From IMG/VR virus record IMGVR_UViG_3300044980_000059, positions 1-40,662 of that record: a stretch of DNA of 40,662 nt, one strand, 5' to 3'. The translations under genes were made by a program, and so were the position numbers. The stretch is from a virus. Shown piece after piece: positions 14,169-22,757 of the stretch. The notes below the pieces were generated by a model, which was not told the DNA's origin, made no database searches, and was given only the letters and a program-made list of their open reading frames with translations. Each line of letters starts with the position of its first letter. The stretch's first letter is position 1.

Positions 14169-16804
14169 TATGGATTCCCCTTTGCGTTCTTCGTTAACTG
14201 GTTCAGCGGCACGCTTTTCAGGCCAGCGCCTAGCTCAAGCGATTTGCCGACTTCTTTTGCGTTAGCGCGGCGTGCGAGGGCTTCGCGCGTCCATGTGCCT
14301 ACCGGCACGCCATGCGCTGCGACATTGGCCGCGCCTTCGGCTGCGGATTTGGCGGCATTGGCTGCTGAAGCGACAAACGTGTTGCTGTTGTTCACATAGC
14401 TGCCGCGCGGCTGTTCCTGCGTGTAGCGCGCCACGTTGCCCAGCTTCTCGACGGTTTGCGAAGCATCGGGACCGAGTACGATGCGCGTCTTGTCGCCGAG
14501 GTTCTGGATGGCCTTGTTGAGTCCTGCCTGACTGATATTGCCGGTGCCGGTACGCAAATCCACGCCGGCCTGCTGCCGGATATGATCCATCAGTGCCGAT
14601 GCCACCAGCTCCTGATTGACCGGATCGTTGGACAGGTTCTGCATCATGTTCTGCACGTTTGCCGTCTTGCCCCCGGCGATGTACTTGCGCGCGAAGTCAT
14701 CAGCCAGCGGAGAGGGCTCGCCAACGGGCGTAATGTCGTTCACAGCGGCCTTGTATGCCGGATCCGCATCCATCGCCTGAAATCGGGCGCGCGCGCTTGC
14801 CTGAGCCGTTTTGTAGGCCGAGAAGGCATCCACGCCGGCGGCGGACGGATCGAGCCGCGAATTGATTATGCTGTCGCGTAACGCGCCGATATCGTGACGC
14901 ACTGAGCCATCCGTGGCGCTGCGCATTGCGCCCGAGAGCGTCTTGTCGATATCCATCAGGTCGCCGACATTCATCGGGCGAACATTCGAGCCGTTGACCT
15001 CAAAGCCGGCCGGCAGGGACACCTGATTGGCAGCCGCGTCGCGAAAGATCTGTTGCACATTGGCCGGCAGCGCATTGAAGCGGGTTGGGCCGATCTGTGA
15101 GGCGAAATCTCGCATCTGTGGCGCCGCATTCACAATGGCGGGCGCACCATCCGCGCCGCGTGCGTGCGCATACTGCTCGGAAATCTGCTGCGTGATTGGC
15201 GCGTCCATCTGCTTGTAGGCGTCAACAAGCGCCTGCCCAGTCGGCGCACCAGATGGCACATTGACATTGGGCGAAACCTGATCGCGCAAAGCAGTAAGGT
15301 TGTCCGCGATCTGCCCGTTCTGGACATTGAAGCGCGCGGCCAGTTCGGGATTTTTGCCGCGGGCATTCATTTCCTGCGAAAGCAGATTCACATCGCCGCT
15401 TGCCTGGCCGGCGGTGAGTTCGACCGGCACCGGCAACGAGCCGGCTTCAATGTGGCGGCCGGCCGCGACCGGATTAAGGGTGCCGGCCTGTTCCGCAGAG
15501 GCAATCTTCTGGACCAGGGAATCGGGAACGCCTTCGGCAGCGGCCTGCTGCGCGAACGAAGCACCCGCCGCACCTACGCTACCGCGGCCGGCATTGACCG
15601 CAGCCGCTTGTGTCTGAGTAGCGGCAAGATTGGCCGCTGCCTGCTCTTCCGGCGTCCTGAGTCCTGTTGCGACGCCCACAGCATTGCCGAAGTCGCTAGC
15701 GGTCTCGCCGGCCGCGCGCGCCGCATTTCCAACGGCTCCGGCTGCGCCGCGCGCTGCACCCGCGACCGCCCCCGGAATCTGCGAAACGAGGTGCGCCGCG
15801 CCGGGAACCACGGCCTCAACCGCCTGCCCAGCGAGCGGGATACCGGCTTTGATCGCGCCGGGGGCGGCCAGCGCCAGCGAGCCAGCCATATTGCCAACGT
15901 CCTGCGCTGGCAGACCGGTTGCGCCAGCGACCGCATTCACGCCTTTGTTGACGATGCCGCCAACGGCCTGTTGCGCGCGCTGCGTTATCTCGTTCTGATA
16001 TTCAGGTGTGTTCGTCACGCCAAAGGCATTGCCGACAGGATGCACTGCGCCGCCGAACTGCGCGGCCTGCGCGCTCGCTTCTTCAGGCGTCATGCCCGAG
16101 GCGCGCGCAAGTGCATACGTCCCTTGCTGCGCCACCGCGCCGGGAGCACTGAGAACGGTATCGGCCAGTCCGGCAGCAGAACGGCCAAGGCCAGAGAGAA
16201 AGCCGCCGGCCGGTGCCTGCTGGCCGGGCTGTTGAGGCGGTGTCACAGCCGGCGTTTGAGTTGCGCCTTTTGCGCCCTGCTGAAGTGTCGAGAACAGATC
16301 CGACATCGGCCCGGCTGGGGCGGCGGGTTGCGCGCCGGCATTCGACTGTCCCGGCATCGTAGGTTCGGCCGGCACGCCGTTCATGGCCTTGGCGATATAG
16401 GCGGTAGGGTCGGCAGTCTTGAAGCCGCCATAGGCCTTCAGCGCGCCCTGATAGGTGCCACCGTTCTGCTGTTTGAGTTGCTGGATGTAGTAATCGGCCG
16501 CCGCACGCGACTGCTGCGGATCGAATGGATCGAATTTGACGCCCTGACCGCGCAGCATCGCAACGGTCGAGGGCGCGAACTGATACGGGCCCATGGCCTG
16601 TGTCGTCTTGTTGACCGCGAGCGGATTGCCGCTGCTTTCCTCGTCCTGCAGATTATCGAGCAGCTGCGGCGGCGTCCCATAGCTCTTGGTCGGATCGAAA
16701 CCGGTCGCCGCAGGCGCGGCAGATTGCGGCGACGCAGCGGCAGGAGCGGCACTCGGCGGCGCATTGGGATTGCTGCTCTGGATCGTAGCGAGCAGGTCGT
16801 CCAT
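14168..16804 (-). CDS. ejection protein with lytic transglycosylase domain (P22 gp16 position)
   Basis: 878 residues, start overlapping the previous stop as TAATG. After an Ala/Pro-rich N-terminus, residues 48-130 form an SLT-type lytic transglycosylase domain: catalytic Glu in DEESSGNP, then AMGPYQF and the helical ADYYIQQL. The remaining 700 residues are Ala/Gln-rich helices with a Gly/Ala-rich, membrane-active-looking stretch (about 290-370). It is the last and longest of three consecutive ejection-type genes, as gp16 is in P22. It probably enters the periplasm on infection, opens peptidoglycan and helps form the DNA channel. Confidence 0.85.
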   Translation of the reverse strand: MDDLLATIQSSNPNAPPSAAPAAASPQSAAPAATGFDPTKSYGTPPQLLDNLQDEESSGNPLAVNKTTQAMGPYQFAPSTVAMLRGQGVKFDPFDPQQSRAAADYYIQQLKQQNGGTYQGALKAYGGFKTADPTAYIAKAMNGVPAEPTMPGQSNAGAQPAAPAGPMSDLFSTLQQGAKGATQTPAVTPPQQPGQQAPAGGFLSGLGRSAAGLADTVLSAPGAVAQQGTYALARASGMTPEEASAQAAQFGGAVHPVGNAFGVTNTPEYQNEITQRAQQAVGGIVNKGVNAVAGATGLPAQDVGNMAGSLALAAPGAIKAGIPLAGQAVEAVVPGAAHLVSQIPGAVAGAARGAAGAVGNAARAAGETASDFGNAVGVATGLRTPEEQAAANLAATQTQAAAVNAGRGSVGAAGASFAQQAAAEGVPDSLVQKIASAEQAGTLNPVAAGRHIEAGSLPVPVELTAGQASGDVNLLSQEMNARGKNPELAARFNVQNGQIADNLTALRDQVSPNVNVPSGAPTGQALVDAYKQMDAPITQQISEQYAHARGADGAPAIVNAAPQMRDFASQIGPTRFNALPANVQQIFRDAAANQVSLPAGFEVNGSNVRPMNVGDLMDIDKTLSGAMRSATDGSVRHDIGALRDSIINSRLDPSAAGVDAFSAYKTAQASARARFQAMDADPAYKAAVNDITPVGEPSPLADDFARKYIAGGKTANVQNMMQNLSNDPVNQELVASALMDHIRQQAGVDLRTGTGNISQAGLNKAIQNLGDKTRIVLGPDASQTVEKLGNVARYTQEQPRGSYVNNSNTFVASAANAAKSAAEGAANVAAHGVPVGTWTREALARRANAKEVGKSLELGAGLKSVPLNQLTKNAKGNP

Positions 16805-18318
16805 TACTGGACGCTCCCGGTATTCGAAAGCTGCTGGAGTGCCTGCGCCTTCTTCATCATCGCGTTATAGCCAGGCGAGTTCAGGCCGCCTAGCTGCTTG
16901 ACGATAGCCTGCTGCTCCGTTGAATCGCCCGACTTGATCGCGTTGTAATACTTGAAGATGTTCGGGTCGAAATTTGCGCCCCACTGCTGGTCGAACTGGC
17001 GCTTGGCAATAACGCCTTTGGCCGGATCGGCCGCGATTGCGCGTTCCAGACCCGGCTGATAGGCCTGCACGCCGGTTGTCAGGGCGTCGTTCAGTTTCGT
17101 CACTTCCTTGATTGCCGCTGGCGTGTAACTGAGCGAACCATTCGCCTTGATCTGCGCATCGAGACCGGCATTGGTATTTGGACCCATCGACTGCGCGGCT
17201 TGCAGAGCAGAACGTTCGAGGCCTTTGCCTACCAGGTCATAGGCAGTCGCCGCATCGGAATTGGCGTCAAGGCCGAAGACGCTCAAGGCGTTACGCGCCT
17301 TCTGGCCGAGTGGGCCGGTGGCCGCCACATTGTCGATGTTCTGCAGCACAAGCTGATTATTCGTGTGCGCGGACGGTGCGTTGGCATAGGCCTGCCGTGC
17401 CTGTTCGCGCTCGGCGGAGAGGCCGGGAATTGCCTGCAGATCGCCAGGCGATGGGTTATAGACGTTCTGCGTCGGCGGATTCGTGACGCCTGTAATCTGT
17501 CCATTGCCGCCGCGATTGACCACAGCGAGGCCGCCCGATACAGGATTCGTCGTGAGTTGAGAACGCTCGCCGAGCGGAATGCCTTGCGCGATTTCAGGGC
17601 CAACCGGCCCGACCGGAGTAGCCGATAGCGGGTTGATATTCGACACCTGCACGCCGCCATTGGGCCCGGTCGAAGTGATCAACTGGTTTCCTTGTTGCGC
17701 AGCCGTAGTCGCGGCCGGCTGCAAAGCCTGCACACCTTTGCGGAGAATCTGGTTGCGCTGGTCCGGCGATGCGTTGGGGGGAATCGAGCCTACCGATTGC
17801 TTCGTGCTGTTGACGAAGGGCGCCAGATCGGGGTTCTGCTGCGCGAGCGTATCGAGGCGCGACATTACACCTGATGTATCCGGCTCACCGATGCCGGACG
17901 CCAGCACGCCGCTCACCGCCGCGCGCTGATCGTTCGTGAGCTTCAATGCGTCCGAATGATAGTTGTTGGCGTTATCCAGCGTCTGGATGATGCCTTGCTG
18001 CACAGCCTGTCCGGTGATTGGCAAATACTTATTGGCGAACTTGCTCACCGCCGGATAGTTCAGCGTGCCATCGGGATTCTTGATCGGATTCCCATCCGGG
18101 TCTTTACCGGACGAGAGCGCGCTCTGATAAAGCTGCCGCTCGTCGAGCTGCTGCTGTGCGCTTTGCGCGGTGCCGGCCCCAACCTGCAACTGCTGTTGCC
18201 CGAGCTGCAACTGCTGCTGCGCATTGGCGATGCCGAGAATGCCCGACAGACTCTGGATGGTCTGGTTGGGATTGGGCGGAGTGATCTGGTCCGCAACGGG
18301 ATTTCCGAAGTCCGGCAT
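16804..18318 (-). CDS. ejection protein (P22 gp20 position)
   Basis: 504 residues; it begins 2 nt after the gp7-like stop and ends in TAATG with the transglycosylase gene. The N-terminus is Gln-rich coiled coil (residues 25-65), followed by Ala/Asn/Gln-rich helices with few aromatics and no Cys. Composition, length and position between the gp7-like and gp16-like genes match internal head proteins injected with the DNA. No enzymatic motif seen. Confidence 0.75.
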   Translation of the reverse strand: MPDFGNPVADQITPPNPNQTIQSLSGILGIANAQQQLQLGQQQLQVGAGTAQSAQQQLDERQLYQSALSSGKDPDGNPIKNPDGTLNYPAVSKFANKYLPITGQAVQQGIIQTLDNANNYHSDALKLTNDQRAAVSGVLASGIGEPDTSGVMSRLDTLAQQNPDLAPFVNSTKQSVGSIPPNASPDQRNQILRKGVQALQPAATTAAQQGNQLITSTGPNGGVQVSNINPLSATPVGPVGPEIAQGIPLGERSQLTTNPVSGGLAVVNRGGNGQITGVTNPPTQNVYNPSPGDLQAIPGLSAEREQARQAYANAPSAHTNNQLVLQNIDNVAATGPLGQKARNALSVFGLDANSDAATAYDLVGKGLERSALQAAQSMGPNTNAGLDAQIKANGSLSYTPAAIKEVTKLNDALTTGVQAYQPGLERAIAADPAKGVIAKRQFDQQWGANFDPNIFKYYNAIKSGDSTEQQAIVKQLGGLNSPGYNAMMKKAQALQQLSNTGSVQ

Positions 18319-18320
18319 TT

Positions 18321-19157
18321 CTAGCTCCCCGCCGCGAGCAACCCATTCGTGCCCTGGGCAGTACCGTTGAATTCACTTCCGCTGGAAAGTCCACTGGAAG
18401 CCGAGTTGGCATTCAGGATACTGCTGAGCGCGATCGAATTGCCCACGCCACTAATGCCGCCGCTCAGGGCGTTCGCGGAGCCGATCGTACCGGCCGCCTG
18501 CGACGCGCCCGCACCGGCAATCGCCTGCGCAGTGCCCGTGCCGAGTGTTGCACCCGCAGAGCCGGTATTGCTCGCCGCGTTCTGGCCGAGACCGGCGATT
18601 GCGGAGAGGCGCCCAAAAATACCCTGCTGCTGCGATTCGAGCGAATTGAGGTTGGTGCTGTACTGGCTCTGCGCCTGATTGAAGTAGTTGTTGTAATACT
18701 GCTCGGCATTGCCGGTGGCATAGTTCGTCAGCGCCTGCAGCGCAGGCCCGGACAACGCACCGACATTCGGCGCGATCGCATTCTGCGTCTGCTGCAAGCC
18801 CTGACTTTGCGAGAACTGATAGCCCGGCGAGCTCGTAATGCTTGACGGATTGAACGAAAACGGCCCGAGCGTCTGGTTCAGATAACCGCTCGGCAAGCCA
18901 TTCACACCCGGCCCAGGCGTCAAGCCAAGCAAGTCAGATAGCGCGCCAGTTGCATTCACGCCTGCCGTCATGAACGGCTGTTCCTGCTGCGTGATGGTAT
19001 TGAACTCGTTTTGCTGGATCTGGGCGGCCTCTTCCTGTGCGCCTGCCTGAGTATTGGCGGCGCTCGTCGCGGCGTTTGAGCTGATCAGCGAACTGCCGAC
19101 TGAGGCCGCGGCCCCGGCAATCCCAATGATGGCCCCGGCAGAAAGACCTGCGCTCAT
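18321..19157 (-). CDS. ejection/DNA-transfer protein (P22 gp7 position)
   Basis: 278 residues from ATG at 19157 (ATGA overlap with the SET gene). Residues 4-35 are Gly/Ala-rich and membrane-active-looking. The centre has the SPGYQFSQSQGLQQTQNAIA...GALSGPALQAL and YYNNYFNQAQSQY patterns typical of phage DNA-transfer proteins with a helical lipid-interacting core. The C-terminus is Gly/Ala/Ser low complexity. It is first of three ejection genes and presumably leaves the virion early during infection. Confidence 0.8.
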   Translation of the reverse strand: MSAGLSAGAIIGIAGAAASVGSSLISSNAATSAANTQAGAQEEAAQIQQNEFNTITQQEQPFMTAGVNATGALSDLLGLTPGPGVNGLPSGYLNQTLGPFSFNPSSITSSPGYQFSQSQGLQQTQNAIAPNVGALSGPALQALTNYATGNAEQYYNNYFNQAQSQYSTNLNSLESQQQGIFGRLSAIAGLGQNAASNTGSAGATLGTGTAQAIAGAGASQAAGTIGSANALSGGISGVGNSIALSSILNANSASSGLSSGSEFNGTAQGTNGLLAAGS

Positions 19158-19984
19158 GATGCCTCCTTGACTGGCTTGAACCCCGCGCCATTCACGCTCA
19201 TGGCCTGTCGATAATCCACGGTCAGTTCTTCGCCGCGGCGGATCACGCATAGCGCGCGCGCATCTAGGTCGCCGTTGTCGCGAAGCACAAATTCAACATT
19301 GGGACGGCATGAATGATTAATGAAGCGGCCGGCCGGCGTGCGCTTTCCATCGATCCTGACCGGCGCAAAGTCATCGGATTGATCGATCGTCTTGCGCGCA
19401 AACATGCCGAGGCCAGCGATTGCCGAATCGCGGACTTCTACTGCCTCAACCCATTCCGGGAACGGCGCCCGATCGGCTTCGTTTTCCACAAGCCGCATGA
19501 CGAATCCTTCCGTTAGGCCATATTCGGTCAGGAAACGCTGATAGTCGTCGCGTGCAAGCTGCGCGAGCATCTGGACGTTCTGCGCTCCGCCGATCAGTTC
19601 TGCGCTGGTCGATTCGGTGATCTCTTCGATGAGCTGGTCAATGTCCGTGACATTCGTGACGTGGTAGGTGGTCCAGACCGTTTCCTCGATCGCATAGCCG
19701 ACGCGCTTGGCGCCAGCCTTGGAGACGATCGTACAAGGCGCGGCAAGTTCGCGCATGCCTTCATCGGTCGAGACAACAATGCGGCCCTTCGAGACCGTAC
19801 ACAGATGCTCATGGCGATGCACGGCGCCAGTGATCACCACGCCCGCTGGGATGGTCATCTCGCGTGCGGCCATGCCGGGAGCGAAATAATGGCGCACAGG
19901 ACAATCGACCTGCGGCAGCTTCTGGATTTCGCGCTCGAGCCGCTCAACAGCCTCGCGATCCACGCTTTTCGCCACGGCATTCAT
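19154..19984 (-). CDS. cupin-SET domain fusion protein, probable protein methyltransferase
   Basis: 276 residues; start and stop are both fixed by ATGA overlaps. Residues 28-112 form a small cupin-like beta barrel with His56-X-His58-X-His60 and a later His108 as metal-ligand candidates. Residues 115-170 are helical. Residues 180-262 form a compact SET domain: Gly-Leu-Gly-Met-Phe (191-195) for SAM, Arg-Phe-Ile-Asn-His-Ser-Cys-Arg-Pro-Asn (220-229), and Glu-Glu-Leu-Thr-Val-Asp-Tyr (252-258) with the catalytic Tyr. All three core SET motifs are intact; the I-SET insert is very short and there is no Cys-rich post-SET. SET enzymes methylate lysine in proteins. It lies where P22 has gp14, immediately before the ejection genes, so virion assembly or injection into the host is possible (inference). 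Confidence 0.85.
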   Translation of the reverse strand: MNAVAKSVDREAVERLEREIQKLPQVDCPVRHYFAPGMAAREMTIPAGVVITGAVHRHEHLCTVSKGRIVVSTDEGMRELAAPCTIVSKAGAKRVGYAIEETVWTTYHVTNVTDIDQLIEEITESTSAELIGGAQNVQMLAQLARDDYQRFLTEYGLTEGFVMRLVENEADRAPFPEWVEAVEVRDSAIAGLGMFARKTIDQSDDFAPVRIDGKRTPAGRFINHSCRPNVEFVLRDNGDLDARALCVIRRGEELTVDYRQAMSVNGAGFKPVKEAS

Positions 19985-20316
19985 TGAATCACCACGCCGG
20001 AAACGGTGAGCGTGACGGAGCCCGCGACGCTGGCGAAAGCATGGAGCTGATAGCCGGTAGGGATAACTACGCCCGCAAGTTCTGGCGAAACGTAGGTTTC
20101 GCCCGGGGCAAGAGTGCGCGCGTTGATCATGGTCAGAACTCCGAGTGCTCCGCCGGAAGTGATGCCGGCAGTAATGGTGATTGCACTCGCTGCGGTGTTG
20201 CAGAACACCGCACGTCCGATTTGCCCAGACGTGTTCGTACCCGGAGAATACACGTTCGCATCTGCCGCGCCAAGATCCACGGTCAAAAGCAGTAAGGCGG
20301 GTGTAATTGTGGTCAT
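19981..20316 (-). CDS. small virion-region protein, unknown function
   Basis: 111 residues; ATG at 20316 with GAGGAATTGCG upstream. Thr/Ala/Gly-rich beta protein with no charge clusters or Cys motif, resembling small stabilisation or decoration proteins. Its stop shares ATGA with the cupin-SET gene, suggesting coupled expression. No family recognised. Confidence 0.7.
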   Translation of the reverse strand: MTTITPALLLLTVDLGAADANVYSPGTNTSGQIGRAVFCNTAASAITITAGITSGGALGVLTMINARTLAPGETYVSPELAGVVIPTGYQLHAFASVAGSVTLTVSGVVIQ

Positions 20317-20325
20317 CGCAATTCC

Positions 20326-21129
20326 TCACGAAGGAAGGAACGCGACTGTCGGCGCGCTCGAATAAATGATCTGGACCTGATCCAGACGACGCAGCGGGAC
20401 CAGTCCGCCGCTGGTTGATCCGGCCACCGCGCCGCTCGCGCCTTTCACGAAGACATTCACGGTGCCAACAGGAATCGGCGCGTTGAATGTCAGCGTTGTG
20501 CCACTGAGGGTGTAGGTGTTTGCGCCCTGCTCTCCAGAATCGAATGCCACCCACAGATCGGCTGCGCTGCCATAGTCCTGCGACAGCGTTAGAGAAGTCG
20601 ATACGCCGTCCGTGAAATCGACGCCCGCTACGAAGCCCGGCTGGCCGCCAGAACCCTTCTCATCGGTGAAAGTCGAGATCGCGGTGGTGCTGCCGGAAGT
20701 AATGCCGGTGGCAACCGAAACGCCTTGCCGGATGATCGTCACTGCCGAAACTGTACCGCCTGTGACCGATAGCACGCCGTTCGCGAGCGCGGTATAGGTG
20801 AAAGGCGATGCCCCGGGCGTGACGGACTGCACGGGTTGCGCGGCCGGAACAGGATCCTGAAGTGGCGTATTGGCTAGCAGCGCACTCAGGTTCCCGATCT
20901 TGCGAAAGGCCTGCGGAATGTCTGCCGTTTGCGCGAACAGGTTGTTTGCGTCGAGAGAATCGTAAGGGGACGCTGGCGTTCCGCCGCCCGATTGCCCAGT
21001 TCCAAGAACTGCCTTCGAAATGTTGTACGCCCACAGATACCAGTTGATATCCATGTACTGGGGCTTGTTTCCCGGGTTCGCAATGAGCGGCACGCTCTGC
21101 TGCGGGATCAGGTCGGGAAGGCCGCTCAT
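20326..21129 (-). CDS. virion protein sharing a beta module with the tailspike
   Basis: 267 residues; ATG at 21129 (ATGA overlap with the gp10-like gene). The N-terminal 90 residues (MSGLPDLIPQ..., MDINWYLWAYN) look like a tail-binding helical segment. Residues 100-160 are a beta repeat. Residues 170-235 (STSLTLSQDYG, DLWVAFDS, TLTFNAPIPVG) closely match residues 183-245 of the tailspike at 11964-14168. It occupies the position of the P22 tail needle gp26 but does not show the needle's coiled-coil pattern. Probably a tail or fibre-adaptor protein. Confidence 0.7.
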   Translation of the reverse strand: MSGLPDLIPQQSVPLIANPGNKPQYMDINWYLWAYNISKAVLGTGQSGGGTPASPYDSLDANNLFAQTADIPQAFRKIGNLSALLANTPLQDPVPAAQPVQSVTPGASPFTYTALANGVLSVTGGTVSAVTIIRQGVSVATGITSGSTTAISTFTDEKGSGGQPGFVAGVDFTDGVSTSLTLSQDYGSAADLWVAFDSGEQGANTYTLSGTTLTFNAPIPVGTVNVFVKGASGAVAGSTSGGLVPLRRLDQVQIIYSSAPTVAFLPS

Positions 21130-22757
21130 GCTGCGCTGAACGCCTTGAGAGTCGCGCCCACCAGATCGCGGTTCACCGGATCGATGACCTCGATATCCAC
21201 CACGTTATCCCGGCCCCAGCCGAGCTTTCGCCACATCGTGCGCGTGCGGTATTGACCGATCTGACCCATCGGCGCATAGAGAGGATCGCCGAATGTATGG
21301 CCGCCATCGCGCGAGAGATGCAGTTTGCACTGCGGGTTCGAGCCCATGCCACTCGCCGGCGCCTGTCCGACATTGAAGTCTAACTGCAGGCTCTGCATCA
21401 AAACGCGGCCGCGCTGCCCCTTATCCCACACGTGCGGCGCGCGGCGCTTGGCAAGCAGCGGCCATCCCGCATCGGTATAGGAATTGCGTGTGAGCCAGTA
21501 AATAGCGCCGTTCTCATAGTCGCCGGTGATCCGCATACCGGCGAAGTTCATGTAACAGTTCGAGCGCTCGCGATGAAACGCCTTGGCATAGGGATCATAG
21601 GACGCGCGCTTGTGCAGGAGACCCGATTGCCCGTCATACACCCACGTGACATCTACGGTCGGAAAGGTCAGCACATAGAACTCGTGCGTATCTTCCTGAT
21701 AGGTGTAAGCGATGGCGTCGTCGGTGACCGGATAGGTCGCCACCTCTTTGCCAAACGATGGCGTCGAGACCACTGTGTCCTGGAATCCCTGCGTCAGGAT
21801 GATTACGTTCTCGCCGCGCTCGGACCGTCCGAACCACATCAGGCCTTCCTGCCCCTGCGTGCCGAAGCGCGAGACCGAGTGCTTTGCCTTGCAGCCCGCC
21901 TGAATGAGCGTGCCTACAATGCGCTGAAATGCGAACGTGGCGCCCACCCCACCCGGCGCGCCGCCCGCGTTGTACCAGATCTCCGTGGTCTTGTCGCCAA
22001 TCAGCCAGAGCAGTTCCTTGTTCTCCATCACGGCCACGAGATTGTCGCTCGCTGCATCCTTCAATGCGAAAAAGAGCGCGCTGAAGGTCAGGCCATACTC
22101 TTCCGCATTGGAGTAGAAATCCTGCGTACCGGGCTTGTTGAAGATCCACCAGCCGTCGATATAGGCAACCGTATCGGCTCCGAGGAAGTTGGGATCGGTG
22201 ATCTGTGCGAATTTCTGCGTCGAGATGGTGTAGTAGTAACCGTAGGGGCCGTCCACAATGACCGCAGTGTTCCCCTGATTGTTGTCGCGGATGCATACCG
22301 GGCCACTGCTCGTCAGGAGCGTGCCTACCGCCTTCAGCGAAAGCGTCGGCCAGGTGTTCGAGGTCTGCGTCGCCGTGATCAGGTAGCACGTGTTTCCGAT
22401 GACAACGAGAGCGGTGCTATCGACCGTCGCGCCAGCGCCACCGGTATCCTCATTCGCGGGAAGCTCCCAGAAGCCGCGCACGGGCAGCGCCGGGCCGGAA
22501 TAAGGCATCGGCCATACGGTCTGCGTGTTTGTGAATCCGGGTGCGCCAGCGCCTGCCACCGGAGCGACAGCGAGCTGCGTCAGGCCGGGTGAGCCGAGAA
22601 GACCAAGCACTTCCTTGGAATTGCCCGGGTCGATTTCGGGATACCAGTTGATCGACATCTGGTCATCCTGGATCGGGTTCGGCGCGGCGTCGTAACCGCC
22701 GACAATTCCGAAGTTCCCGAACATCGCCAATGGGCCGGGATTTTCACCTGAAGGCAT
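21126..22757 (-). CDS. P22 gp10-like packaged-DNA stabilisation (tail hub) protein
   Basis: 543 residues. Opens with the family pattern MFGNFGIVGGYD...DDQMSINWYPE followed by LLGSPGL. Central beta-propeller-like strands carry ENKELLWLIGDKTTEIWYNAGG and GLMWFGRSERGENVI. The C-terminus has the LHLSRDGGHTFGD motif. In P22 this protein closes the portal-gp4 channel and carries the tail. The length is slightly above P22 gp10 (472). It directly follows the gp4-like gene with shared stop/start bases, as expected for this module. Confidence 0.88.
   Translation of the reverse strand: MPSGENPGPLAMFGNFGIVGGYDAAPNPIQDDQMSINWYPEIDPGNSKEVLGLLGSPGLTQLAVAPVAGAGAPGFTNTQTVWPMPYSGPALPVRGFWELPANEDTGGAGATVDSTALVVIGNTCYLITATQTSNTWPTLSLKAVGTLLTSSGPVCIRDNNQGNTAVIVDGPYGYYYTISTQKFAQITDPNFLGADTVAYIDGWWIFNKPGTQDFYSNAEEYGLTFSALFFALKDAASDNLVAVMENKELLWLIGDKTTEIWYNAGGAPGGVGATFAFQRIVGTLIQAGCKAKHSVSRFGTQGQEGLMWFGRSERGENVIILTQGFQDTVVSTPSFGKEVATYPVTDDAIAYTYQEDTHEFYVLTFPTVDVTWVYDGQSGLLHKRASYDPYAKAFHRERSNCYMNFAGMRITGDYENGAIYWLTRNSYTDAGWPLLAKRRAPHVWDKGQRGRVLMQSLQLDFNVGQAPASGMGSNPQCKLHLSRDGGHTFGDPLYAPMGQIGQYRTRTMWRKLGWGRDNVVDIEVIDPVNRDLVGATLKAFSAA

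Noticed and set aside
15164-16870. 568-codon open frame on the plus strand
   Set aside because: It is antisense to the transglycosylase-type ejection gene, is Arg/Gly-rich in composition with no motif, and has no ribosome site; a by-product of G+C-rich codons.
19985-20554. Extension of the cupin-SET gene upstream in the same open frame
   Set aside because: The ATG at 19984 is fixed by an ATGA overlap, and the upstream open frame is an out-of-frame reading of the two preceding virion genes.
21432-22592. 386-codon plus-strand frame, and a similar one at 22730-23806
   Set aside because: Antisense shadows of the gp10-like and gp4-like genes, Arg-rich and without motif.
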